A stretch of 5,049 nt of DNA from contig JAEUMC010000457.1 in assembly GCA_016793415.1 (NCBI GenBank), forward strand, positions 1 to 5,049, given 5' to 3'. Numbering within the stretch: the stretch's first letter is position 1; every line of letters begins with the position of its first letter. This document shows positions 1 through 5,049 of the stretch, piece after piece. The position numbers and the translations under genes are program-made. Below the pieces are notes generated by a model. The model was not told where the DNA came from, did no database searches, and worked only from the letters and a program-made list of their open reading frames with translations. The DNA is from Devosia sp. (GTDB taxonomy: Bacteria; Pseudomonadota; Alphaproteobacteria; Rhizobiales; Devosiaceae).

Positions 1-1
1 C

Positions 2-124
2 TTCGAGACCTACGTGATCGAGGACGCCTGCCGCGCCATCGACACGTCGGGATCGCTGGCCCAGGCCTGGGCCGACATGCACGCCGCCGGCGTCAAGCGG
101 ATCGTCGCCGGGGATATTGCCTGA
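2..124 (+). CDS. pncA: Nicotinamidase PncA, C-terminal 40 residues (partial)
   Basis: This open frame enters from the left edge and stops at TGA 122-124. The visible residues include VIEDACRAID, then GSLAQAWADM, then AAGVKRI and a short GDIA tail. This is the usual C-terminal pattern of the nicotinamidase/pyrazinamidase branch of the isochorismatase-like hydrolases: a conserved DACRAID-type strand, a helix with a Ser-Leu...Ala-Trp pattern, and a final strand after AAGV. The family hydrolyses nicotinamide to nicotinate and ammonia in the cytoplasm, in NAD salvage. The catalytic Asp, Lys and Cys and the metal ligands lie upstream of the window, so activity cannot be judged. Another isochorismatase-family hydrolase is the main alternative. 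The next gene begins 7 bases after this stop, which suggests co-transcription. Confidence 0.8.
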   Translation, partial: FETYVIEDACRAIDTSGSLAQAWADMHAAGVKRIVAGDIA

Positions 125-131
125 GGAAGAG

Positions 132-485
132 ATGCTGCGGCGCACGCTTGGGGGATTGCTGATCGGGCTAGTCGCCCTGCCGGCCGCGGCGGGTGAACCC
201 TCGGCCGCCGCCGACCGGCTGCTCTGGTGCGGCAGCGCCTTCTACTGGCTCTCCACCGACGCCTACGATTCGGGCAACGACGCCGAGGGCGATCAGTACG
301 GCGCCTGGTCCGACGACCTCGCCAGCCGCGCCGACATGATGCTGGAAGCCGAAGGCAACGACGACGTGGCCATCACCGCGCTGCGCGACGCCTATGACAG
401 CCGCGTGGTCGACGAGATGGGCAAGCCCGGCGCCAAGTATGATGTGACGACCTGCCCGGACCTGGTGGTGTCGGCGGCGAACTAG
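132..485 (+). CDS. Small exported protein of unknown function, two cysteines
   Basis: This is a 117-residue protein that I do not recognise as a named family. It starts at ATG 132, preceded by an AGGAAGAG purine stretch that can serve as ribosome binding site. An in-frame TTG at 117 would overlap pncA and add five residues, but it has no better signal. Residues 1-20 look like a Sec signal peptide: MLRRT, then the hydrophobic run LGGLLIGLVALP, then AAA with likely cleavage near A20/G21. The mature part of about 96 residues is acidic and probably helical. It has only two cysteines, C33 in LLWCGSAFYWL and C108 in TTCPDL, one near each end, so a single disulfide in the periplasm is plausible. There is no lipobox and no further membrane segment. 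Its position 7 bases after pncA suggests an operon but no function. Confidence 0.75.
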   Translation: MLRRTLGGLLIGLVALPAAAGEPSAAADRLLWCGSAFYWLSTDAYDSGNDAEGDQYGAWSDDLASRADMMLEAEGNDDVAITALRDAYDSRVVDEMGKPGAKYDVTTCPDLVVSAAN

Positions 486-514
486 GCTGCAGCGCCGGGG
501 CAGGGCACTGATCA

Positions 515-627
515 CCTCTCCCTTGGGGGAGAGGTCGGCGCGCAGCGCCGGGTGAGGGGGCCTTTCCTCTATCCGGCGTTTGCGGCAAGGCCCCCTCACC
601 CTGACCCTCTCCCCCAAAGGGAGAGGG
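515..627. repeat. Structured palindromic intergenic repeat (CTCTCCC type)
   Basis: The 486-649 gap between two convergent genes is filled mainly by nested inverted repeats. GGTGAGGGGGCCTT (551-564) pairs perfectly with AAGGCCCCCTCACC (587-600) around a 22-base loop. On each side lies a local hairpin: CCTCTCCC 515-522 with GGGAGAGG 527-534, and CCCTCTCCC 605-613 with GGGAGAGGG 619-627. These two hairpins are near-identical inverted copies of each other. A small extra hairpin, GGCGC-GCA-GCGCC (537-549), is present only in the left arm. The wording (CCCTCACCCTGACCCTCTCCC) is that of a family of dispersed intergenic palindromes common in Hyphomicrobiales genomes and often mistranslated as peptides containing PHPDPLPQRERG. 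It may act as a factor-independent end for both converging transcripts, but no U-tract is visible. It carries no gene. Confidence 0.85.
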
Positions 628-649
628 GACGATGGGGCGCCGCCAGCGT

Positions 650-1192
650 TCACACCATTGCCGCGCAGACGCACACCTGCCGATGGCTTGCTGCCGTCAG
701 CGGGCCGCGGTCGAAATCGCCGAACCGCTCGAGCAGTCGCAACCCGCCTGCCTCGAGCAGCAGCGGCAGTTCCTGCGGGAAAATCTGGCGCAGCTCCAGC
801 GGGGTGTGTCGGAAGTCGTTGTGCTCGGCGGTCGACCAGTACCAGTCGGTTCGCATCACCTGGCTGATCGGATCCGAGTTGGCGGCGATGACGATGGCGT
901 CGAATCGCCGCCCGAGCACAAAATCCCGCATGTCGAGCGTAACGAACTCGGCTGAAACGCCCCGCTCCGCAGCAGCCGCCCGAGCCCGCGCCAGCATGGG
1001 TTGAGAGAGGTCGCCGCCGATCACCAGCGCCCCGCTTGCCGCCAGCGGCACGGTGAAGCGGCCCGAGCCGCAGGCCAGCTCGAGCACCCGCCGGCCCGGC
1101 CCGCCCGCCGCCTCGACGTAGAAGCGCTCCATCGCCGCATCTGCCGGCGCCACCAGGTCATAGAGCTCAGGGTCGTCATAGAGGCTCTGCAT
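650..1192 (-). CDS. Class I SAM-dependent methyltransferase, apparently internally deleted
   Basis: The 180-residue product starts MQSLYDDPELYDLVAP, the usual opening of a family of class I methyltransferases. Motif I is clear at about residues 36-50 (VLELACGSGRFTVPL). The acidic ribose-binding position follows in GGDLSQPMLARA (59-70), then the DMRDF segment (87-91) and strand 4 (RFDAIVIAANS, 96-106). After S106 the sequence jumps to DPISQVMRTDWYW, which in relatives belongs far downstream, in the later part of the domain. The end is again canonical: RQIFPQELPLLLEAGG and FGDFDRGPLTAASHRQ. The segment that normally holds the helix after strand 4, the LAPGG-type turn and strand 5 is missing, so the protein is well short of the roughly 250 residues I expect. 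The frame is intact. ATG 1192-1190 has a GGAGGG ribosome binding site at 1202-1197. The substrate is unknown. It may be a decaying gene. Confidence 0.7.
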   Translation of the reverse strand: MQSLYDDPELYDLVAPADAAMERFYVEAAGGPGRRVLELACGSGRFTVPLAASGALVIGGDLSQPMLARARAAAAERGVSAEFVTLDMRDFVLGRRFDAIVIAANSDPISQVMRTDWYWSTAEHNDFRHTPLELRQIFPQELPLLLEAGGLRLLERFGDFDRGPLTAASHRQVCVCAAMV

Positions 1193-1196
1193 CGCG

Positions 1197-1202
1197 CCCT
1201 CC
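1197..1202 (-). promoter_or_regulatory. Ribosome binding site of the methyltransferase gene
   Basis: Read on the minus strand, GGAGGG is followed by CGCG and then ATG at 1192. It is a strong Shine-Dalgarno match with short spacing and fixes the start used here. Confidence 0.65.
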
Positions 1203-1212
1203 GTGCTGGGCG

Positions 1213-1239
1213 AAAGAAAAAGGGCGCCGGAGCGCCCTT
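1213..1239 (-). terminator. Rho-independent terminator downstream of grpE
   Basis: On the minus strand a perfect 8-bp stem, AAGGGCGC (1239-1232) with GCGCCCTT (1227-1220), closes a 4-base loop and runs directly into TTTCTTTC. It begins 25 bases after the grpE stop codon at 1265. Stem, loop and U-tract are all present, so this is a confident intrinsic terminator ending the hrcA/grpE unit. The methyltransferase gene starts only 20 bases beyond the U-tract. Confidence 0.88.
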
Positions 1240-1264
1240 CGAGAGATCACCGTCGTCGGCGAGC

Positions 1265-1885
1265 TCAGACGCTCTTGTCGATCGTGCCTTCGGCCGGGGC
1301 GCCATTGGCGCCGCCGCCCTTGGCCACGCCCACCATGGCCGGACGCAGCACGCGGTCGCCGATGGCAAACCCCGCCTGCACCACCTGCACCACGGTGCCT
1401 TCCGGACGCGACGGGTCGGGAACCTCGAACATCGCCTGGTGCTTGTGCGGATCGAACTTCTGGCCTTCCGCCTCGATCGGCTTGACGCCGTGCTTGGCCA
1501 GGAGCCGCTGCATTTCGCGCTCGGTCATCTCGATGCCCTCGATCAGCGACTTGGTGGTCGCGTCGGAGCTGTCGCGCGCCTCGGCCGGCAGCACCATCAG
1601 GGCGCGGCTCAGCGAATCGGTGGCGGTCAACATGTCGCGGGCAAAGCCGGCGATGGCATAGGACCGGGTATCGGAAATCTCGCGCTCGGTGCGTTTGCGC
1701 AGGTTTTCCATCTCGGCGATGGTGCGCAGCAGCTTGTCGCGCAGGTCGCCATTCTCGGCCTTGAGGGCCTCGATCGGATCGGGCGTCGCCGCCGGCTCGG
1801 CGGTCTTCTGCTCTGTACTGGCGCCCGTGGCCTCGGTCGCAGCGGCGGCCTTGTCGTCCTCGGGCTTGTTCGTATCGTCGTTCAT
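1265..1885 (-). CDS. grpE: Nucleotide exchange factor GrpE
   Basis: GrpE releases ADP from DnaK and so drives the DnaK-DnaJ chaperone cycle in the cytoplasm. This 206-residue protein is of normal length for alphaproteobacteria. Residues 1-35 are a low-complexity, charged, Ala-rich tail. About 36-95 form the long dimerising helix ([20 protein letters not shown], then [11 protein letters not shown]). The C-terminal beta domain carries the family signature in [13 protein letters not shown] (144-156) and in [20 protein letters not shown] (163-182), followed by AMVGVAKG. The ATG at 1885-1883 has only a weak AAGG ribosome binding site (1894-1891). The gene lies 97 bases downstream of hrcA on the same strand, has its own candidate heat-shock promoter, and ends at a strong terminator. 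Identification is secure. Confidence 0.97.
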   Translation of the reverse strand: MNDDTNKPEDDKAAAATEATGASTEQKTAEPAATPDPIEALKAENGDLRDKLLRTIAEMENLRKRTEREISDTRSYAIAGFARDMLTATDSLSRALMVLPAEARDSSDATTKSLIEGIEMTEREMQRLLAKHGVKPIEAEGQKFDPHKHQAMFEVPDPSRPEGTVVQVVQAGFAIGDRVLRPAMVGVAKGGGANGAPAEGTIDKSV

Positions 1886-1924
1886 TGGGACCTTGGGATG
1901 TGTCGCTGATCGCGTTTGCCCCGC

Positions 1925-1953
1925 ATATCGGCCAATGAGCGATAAGATTCAAG
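1925..1953 (-). promoter_or_regulatory. Candidate RpoH (sigma-32) heat-shock promoter for grpE
   Basis: On the minus strand, CTTG (1953-1950, extended CTTGAAT) is followed after 18 bases by CCGATAT (1931-1925). The alphaproteobacterial RpoH pattern as I know it is CTTG-N17/18-CYTATnT, so the match is the complete -35 core with correct spacing and one mismatch in the -10. Transcription would begin near 1918, leaving a leader of about 33 bases before the grpE ATG. The same bases give only a poor sigma-70 match (TTGAAT, 17 bases, GATATG). This would let grpE be induced by heat without passing through hrcA. Confidence 0.55.
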
Positions 1954-1974
1954 CCTCGGAAAGGTTCCGGAGGC
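1953..1974 (-). other. Imperfect hairpin just after hrcA (possible attenuator)
   Basis: Seven bases past the hrcA stop, the minus strand reads GCCTC-C-GGAA, loop CCT, TTCC-GAGGC: nine base pairs with one bulged C. It is followed by TTGAATCTT rather than a clean U-tract. It could partly terminate hrcA transcripts before grpE. Its last base is part of the candidate grpE -35, so structure and promoter abut. As a terminator it is weak. Confidence 0.35.
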
Positions 1975-1981
1975 CTTGGGC

Positions 1982-3076
1982 TCAGCCTTTGCGGGCCATC
2001 ATCGCCGAGACGACATTGGCGGTGTAGTCGACCACCGGCACGATGCGGGCATAGTTCAGCCGGGTCGGCCCGATCACGCCAAGCACCCCGACCACCTTCT
2101 GGTTGGCGTCCTTGTAGGGGCTGAGGATCACCGACGAGCCGGACAGCGAGAACAGCTTGTTCTCCGAGCCGATGAAGATCTTCACCCCCTGCGCCGTTTC
2201 GGTGTCGCCGAGCAGCTCGATCAGCCCGTCGCGGCTTTCCAGTTCGTCGAACAGCTGCCGTACCCGGCTCAGCTCCTCGGACGCCATGGTGTCGTTGATC
2301 AGGTTGGCGCGACCCCGTACGATCACCGTCGGTGGGGAGGCGCTGCCGGAGCCGGAAAGCGTCGCGAGCCCGGCATCCACCAGCTTGTGCGTCAGCTCGT
2401 CGAGCTCATGCACCGTCGCTTCGCGCTGCGCCTGCAGGGCCTTGCGCGTCTCGTTCAAGGTCTTGCCCACCGCGAAATGCGCCAGGTAGTTCGAGGCCTG
2501 GGTGAGGGCGCTGGCCGTCAGGCCCGGCGGCAACGGCAGCACGCGGTTTTCCACCGAGCCGTCCTCGCCCACCAGCACCACCATGGCGCGCTCGGCATCG
2601 AGCCGGATGAACTCGATGTGCTTCAGCACCAGGTCGGATTTCTGCGCGATCACCACGCCGGCGCCATGGCTGAGCCCGCTCAGCAGCTGGCTCGCTTCGG
2701 TCAAGAGGTCCTCGACCTGCCCGTGCACCGCCGGCCCCTGGATCTGCTTGGCGATCGCCGCCTTCTCGTCCTCGTTGACGGCACCCACTTCCAGCATGGC
2801 GTCGACGAAGAACCTGAGGCCCTGCTGCGTCGGCAGCCGGCCGGCCGAGGTATGCGGCGAGGCAATCAGCCCCAGGTCCTCGAGATCGGCCATCACGTTG
2901 CGCACCGATGCCGGGCTTAAGCCCACGCTCAGCATCCGCGCCAGGTCGCGTGAAGCCACTGGCGTACCGGTGTCGAGATAGCGCTCCACCAGCTTGCGGA
3001 AGATGTCCTGGCTGCGGGCGTTGAGCACCGCGAGTACGTCTTCGGGAGCTTTTGTGCGATTGGCCATGTTCACCAT
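1982..3076 (-). CDS. hrcA: Heat-inducible transcription repressor HrcA
   Basis: HrcA binds CIRCE operators and represses class I heat-shock genes such as groESL; GroEL is known to help keep it active. The 364-residue product is slightly long for the family. Residues about 18-92 are the winged-helix DNA-binding domain (RSQDIFRKLVERYLDTGTPV, SRDLARML, LSPASVRNVMADLEDLGLI, SPHTSAGRLPT). The rest is the ligand/dimer part, ending in the conserved GVLGVIGPTRLNYARIVP (330-347) and VVDYTANVVSAMM. Two starts compete. ATG 3076 has no ribosome binding site, while ATG 3067, three codons in, is preceded by GGTGA (3074-3070). The shorter form, beginning MANRTKAP, may be the real one. I see no CIRCE copy in the window, so autoregulation by HrcA is not supported here. 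Divergent from rph. Confidence 0.96.
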   Translation of the reverse strand: MVNMANRTKAPEDVLAVLNARSQDIFRKLVERYLDTGTPVASRDLARMLSVGLSPASVRNVMADLEDLGLIASPHTSAGRLPTQQGLRFFVDAMLEVGAVNEDEKAAIAKQIQGPAVHGQVEDLLTEASQLLSGLSHGAGVVIAQKSDLVLKHIEFIRLDAERAMVVLVGEDGSVENRVLPLPPGLTASALTQASNYLAHFAVGKTLNETRKALQAQREATVHELDELTHKLVDAGLATLSGSGSASPPTVIVRGRANLINDTMASEELSRVRQLFDELESRDGLIELLGDTETAQGVKIFIGSENKLFSLSGSSVILSPYKDANQKVVGVLGVIGPTRLNYARIVPVVDYTANVVSAMMARKG

Positions 3077-3135
3077 TTAGGCGGAAAGGCTTGTGCCGCC
3101 AAGTTGCCGCTGCTTGTTCGAGGGGGCGGTCAGGG

Positions 3136-3151
3136 TTAAGAGGCGGTTAAC
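3136..3151 (+). promoter_or_regulatory. CtrA-type binding box TTAA-N7-TTAAC
   Basis: In the 105-bp divergent hrcA/rph gap, TTAA (3136-3139) is followed after exactly seven bases by TTAAC (3147-3151). This is the full consensus of the cell-cycle regulator CtrA. The opposite strand also reads TTAA-N7-TTAAC (3150 to 3135), so it fits in both directions. The response regulator CtrA is widespread in Alphaproteobacteria. Whether it binds here is inference from sequence alone. Confidence 0.5.
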
Positions 3152-3175
3152 AGCATTTCCAAGAACGAGTGATTT
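3147..3175 (+). promoter_or_regulatory. Tentative rph promoter overlapping the CtrA-type box
   Basis: TTAACA (3147-3152) matches the -35 consensus TTGACA at five of six bases. After 17 bases comes TGATTT (3170-3175), a poor -10. The second half of the CtrA-type box would then form the -35, as in known CtrA-activated promoters, and transcription would start at or near the rph ATG. A second weak candidate is TTGTTC (3114-3119), 17 bases, TAAGAG (3137-3142). Neither is decisive, and I found no good promoter for hrcA on the other strand. Confidence 0.3.
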
Positions 3176-3181
3176 GATCAT

Positions 3182-3895
3182 ATGCGGCCCTCCGGACGCC
3201 AGCCAGACCAGATGCGGGCCGTGACGCTCGAACGCAATGTCGCTCCCAAGGCCGAAGGCAGCTGCCTCGTCAGCTTCGGTTCGACCAAGGTGTTCGTCAC
3301 CGCCTCGGTCGAGACCACACTCCCTTCCTGGCGCCGCAGCTCGGGCATGGGCTGGGTCACCGCCGAATACGGCATGCTGCCGCGCGCCACCGGTTCGCGC
3401 ACCAAGCGCGAGGCGGCGCAGGGCAAGCAATCCGGCCGCACTCAGGAAATCCAGCGGCTGATCGGCCGGTCGCTGCGCGCCGTGGTCGATATGCAGGCGC
3501 TGGGCGAGAACCAGATCACGCTCGACTGCGACGTGCTGGAGGCCGATGGCGGCACCCGCACTGCCTCGATCACCGGCGCCTATGTGGCGCTGGCCGATGC
3601 CATCAAGTGGCTGGAAGCTCGCGGCCTGACCAAGGGCCCGGTGCTGCGCGACTCGGTGGCCGCCGTTTCCTGCGGCATCTATCGCGGCACCCCGGTGCTC
3701 GATCTCGACTATCTCGAGGATGTCGAGGCCCATACCGACGCCAACTTCGTCATGACCGGCTCGGGCAAGTTCGTCGAGATCCAGGGCACCGCCGAACAGG
3801 TGCCGTTCAGCCGCGATGAGCTCGAGAGCCTGATGGGGCTCGCCGAGCAAGGCATTGGTGAGCTCACCACCATGCAGCAAGCGGCCCTCAGCTGA
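3182..3895 (+). CDS. rph: Ribonuclease PH
   Basis: RNase PH is a phosphate-dependent 3'-5' exoribonuclease that trims the 3' ends of tRNA precursors and forms a hexameric ring in the cytoplasm. The 237-residue product has the normal length and the family order: [11 protein letters not shown] at the start, [13 protein letters not shown] (32-44), [20 protein letters not shown] (57-76), [19 protein letters not shown] (85-103) containing R86, [20 protein letters not shown] (115-134) containing the phosphate-site R126, and [17 protein letters not shown] (175-191) with metal-binding-type acidic residues D180 and D186. All expected key residues appear present. The start at ATG 3182 is forced, since RPSGR is conserved and a TGA lies in frame four codons upstream. 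No convincing ribosome binding site precedes it. Its stop overlaps the rdgB start by one base (TGATG). Confidence 0.97.
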   Translation: MRPSGRQPDQMRAVTLERNVAPKAEGSCLVSFGSTKVFVTASVETTLPSWRRSSGMGWVTAEYGMLPRATGSRTKREAAQGKQSGRTQEIQRLIGRSLRAVVDMQALGENQITLDCDVLEADGGTRTASITGAYVALADAIKWLEARGLTKGPVLRDSVAAVSCGIYRGTPVLDLDYLEDVEAHTDANFVMTGSGKFVEIQGTAEQVPFSRDELESLMGLAEQGIGELTTMQQAALS

Positions 3896-4563
3896 TGGCA
3901 GCCAAGCTCACATTGCGGCGCGGCGACCGGCTGGTGCTGGCGACCCACAATGCGGGCAAGCTCGCCGAGTTCAAGGAACTCCTGGCGCCGTTCGGGCTCG
4001 ACCTGGTGTCGGCCGGCGAACTCGGCCTGCCGGAGCCGGTCGAGACCGGCACCACCTTCATCGAGAATGCCCGCATCAAGGCGCATGCCGCCGCGGCCGC
4101 CGCCAACAACCTTGCGCTGGCCGACGATTCCGGCCTGTCGGTCGATGCCATCGGCGGCAAGCCGGGCGTCTATACCGCCGATTGGGCCGGCTCCAGCGCC
4201 CATGGCGGTCGCGACTACATGGTCGGTATGCGGCGCGTCGAGGATGCGCTGCAAGGCGTCGGCGCCAGCACCCCGGGCGAACGCCGCGGCAGTTTCAACG
4301 CCACGCTCTGCCTCGCCCACCCTGACGGGCGCGAGGTGATCTACGAGGGCAAGGCCGAGGGCACGCTGGTCTGGCCGCCGCGCGGCGACAAGGGCTTTGG
4401 CTTCGATCCGGTGTTCATGCCCGATGGCTACGACATCACCTTCGGCGAGATGCCGTCCGAGGCCAAGCACTCCTGGGCTCCGGGCAAGGTGGGCCTGAGC
4501 CACCGCGCCCGCGCTTTCGCCAAGTTCGTCGATGATGCATTGGGAGGCGGCGTTGAGCACTGA
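3895..4563 (+). CDS. rdgB: RdgB/HAM1 family non-canonical purine NTP pyrophosphatase
   Basis: This enzyme hydrolyses dITP/ITP and XTP to monophosphates and pyrophosphate, keeping deaminated purines out of DNA and RNA. The 222-residue product shows the nucleotide-binding opening LATHNAGKLAEF (15-26), ETGTTFIENARIKA (50-63), the catalytic metal segment LADDSGLSVDAIGGKPGVYT (75-94) with D77/D78, EGKAEGTLVW (151-160), GDKGFGFDPVFMP (164-176), and the base-recognition SHRARAF (202-208). Between SEAKH and LSHRA there is a short extra loop (SWAPGKVG), which I recall as normal in alphaproteobacterial members. The start ATG 3895 shares one base with the rph stop. There is no strong ribosome binding site, so translation is probably coupled to rph. 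The frame runs 11 bases into hemW. Confidence 0.97.
   Translation: MAAKLTLRRGDRLVLATHNAGKLAEFKELLAPFGLDLVSAGELGLPEPVETGTTFIENARIKAHAAAAAANNLALADDSGLSVDAIGGKPGVYTADWAGSSAHGGRDYMVGMRRVEDALQGVGASTPGERRGSFNATLCLAHPDGREVIYEGKAEGTLVWPPRGDKGFGFDPVFMPDGYDITFGEMPSEAKHSWAPGKVGLSHRARAFAKFVDDALGGGVEH
4542..4547 (+). promoter_or_regulatory. Ribosome binding site deciding the hemW start
   Basis: GGGAGG, inside the end of rdgB, is followed by five bases and then TTG at 4553. It is the strongest Shine-Dalgarno match on this strand and favours the TTG over the in-frame ATG codons at 4532 and 4535, which have none. Confidence 0.7.
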
Positions 4564-5049
4564 AACGTTCGGCCACAACTCCGTCGACCCGCGCTCCAAC
4601 GGCCTGTTCGGCGTCTACGTGCATTGGCCGTTCTGCGCCGCCAAGTGCCCCTATTGCGATTTCAATTCGCATGTGCACCGCGGCGAGTTCGACGAACAGA
4701 CCTATGTCGAGTCCTACGCAGCCGAACTGGCGCATTTCGCCAAACAGGCGCCCGGCCGCACCGTGCAGTCGATCTTCTTCGGCGGCGGTACCCCATCGCT
4801 GATGGACCCGCGCTCGGTAGAAGCCATCATCGACGCGATCGCCAAGCACTGGGTTATCGATCCTCGCGCCGAAATCACCCTCGAGGCCAATCCGACCTCG
4901 GTGGAAGCCGAGCGCTTCCGCGGTTATCGCGCCGCCGGCGTCAACCGCGTGTCTCTGGGGGTGCAGTCGCTGCGCGAGGGCCCGCTGGCCGAGCTCGGCC
5001 GCCGCCACAGCGTCGATGAAGCCATCGCCGCGGTGCGGCTGGCGCAGTC
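4553..5049 (+). CDS. hemW: Radical SAM heme chaperone HemW, N-terminal 165 residues (partial)
   Basis: HemW is a radical-SAM-fold protein that binds heme and delivers it to respiratory enzymes. It was long annotated as oxygen-independent coproporphyrinogen oxidase. The visible part has VYVHWPFCAAKCPYCDFNSH (21-40) with the CxxxCxxC cluster motif at C28, C32 and C35. The next positions are D-F rather than the extra Cys (CxxCxC) of true HemN, which supports HemW. Further family marks are IFFGGGTPSLM (74-84), ITLEANPTSVEAERF (108-122) and GVNRVSLGVQSL (129-140). The start is taken as TTG 4553 because of the GGGAGG five bases upstream, giving MSTETFGH; ATG 4532 would add seven residues. It overlaps rdgB by 11 bases, so it is translated as part of the rph-rdgB-hemW operon. 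The gene runs off the right edge. Confidence 0.93.
   Translation, partial: MSTETFGHNSVDPRSNGLFGVYVHWPFCAAKCPYCDFNSHVHRGEFDEQTYVESYAAELAHFAKQAPGRTVQSIFFGGGTPSLMDPRSVEAIIDAIAKHWVIDPRAEITLEANPTSVEAERFRGYRAAGVNRVSLGVQSLREGPLAELGRRHSVDEAIAAVRLAQ

Noticed and set aside
552..1004. Plus-strand open frames starting in the palindromic repeat and running across the methyltransferase gene
   Set aside because: The N-terminal wording PPHPDPLPQRERG is the known false translation of this repeat type, and the rest is antisense to the methyltransferase.
1001..2920. Plus-strand open frames opposite grpE and hrcA
   Set aside because: Same reason: antisense to clear genes, with biased low-complexity translations rich in Arg, His and Gly.
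3077..3181. CIRCE operator for HrcA autoregulation
   Set aside because: The CIRCE arms TTAGCACTC and GAGTGCTAA are absent. Only an isolated GAGTG (3167-3171) occurs, without a partner.
3077..3880. Long open frame (267 codons) on the minus strand opposite rph
   Set aside because: It lies antisense to a complete, strongly conserved rph. Its Ala/Gly/Arg/His-rich composition is what the reverse complement of GC-rich codons gives, with no recognisable motif.
4191..4520. Insertion before the SHRA motif of RdgB as a possible novel domain
   Set aside because: Only about eight residues (SWAPGKVG). I recall a similar loop in many alphaproteobacterial RdgB proteins, so it is ordinary.
3709..5008. Minus-strand open frames opposite rdgB and hemW
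   Set aside because: They are mirror images of two secure plus-strand genes, with no family-like motifs and no ribosome binding sites noticed. They are explained by the scarcity of stop codons in high-GC DNA.
1..5049. Mobile element, CRISPR array, tRNA/rRNA, toxin-antitoxin or phage-defence module
   Set aside because: No transposase or integrase motifs, regularly spaced repeats, cloverleaf-like sequence or defence-type domains were found; all substantial coding space is explained by core genes.

Overview
The window is a GC-rich, densely packed chromosomal segment. By eye it is about two-thirds GC, and third codon positions are almost all G or C. The gene order hrcA/grpE divergent from rph-rdgB-hemW is typical of Alphaproteobacteria. 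Protein wording, a CTCTCCC-type intergenic palindrome and a CtrA-type box point to Hyphomicrobiales, perhaps a Devosia-like genus. The genus is inference; the class is fairly safe.

Layout. Positions 2-124 (+) are the 3' end of a nicotinamidase gene (pncA). A small exported protein of unknown function follows 7 bases later (132-485, +), probably in the same operon. Positions 486-649 hold a structured dispersed repeat (about 515-627) between two convergent genes. On the minus strand, reading right to left, come hrcA (3076-1982), grpE (1885-1265) and a short SAM-dependent methyltransferase gene (1192-650). A clear intrinsic terminator lies just after grpE. A heat-shock (RpoH) type promoter can be read in the hrcA-grpE gap. 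A 105-bp divergent region (3077-3181) separates hrcA from rph and contains a perfect TTAA-N7-TTAAC box, the CtrA recognition pattern. On the plus strand rph (3182-3895), rdgB (3895-4563) and the 5' part of hemW (4553-5049, cut by the window edge) overlap end to end and must form one operon.

How the genes work together. HrcA is the repressor of class I heat-shock genes, and GrpE is the nucleotide exchange factor of DnaK, so the minus-strand unit is the chaperone-control module. The plus-strand operon combines RNase PH (tRNA 3'-end trimming), RdgB (removal of ITP/XTP from the nucleotide pool) and HemW (radical-SAM heme chaperone). These are housekeeping functions with a conserved order but no obvious shared pathway. 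PncA feeds NAD salvage.

Most of the window is ordinary core genome. The points worth a second look are the methyltransferase, which appears to lack the middle of its domain; the CtrA-like box between hrcA and rph; a possible leaderless rph transcript; the separate grpE heat-shock promoter; and the unknown exported protein behind pncA. I found no mobile element, CRISPR array, tRNA, rRNA or convincing new multi-gene system.
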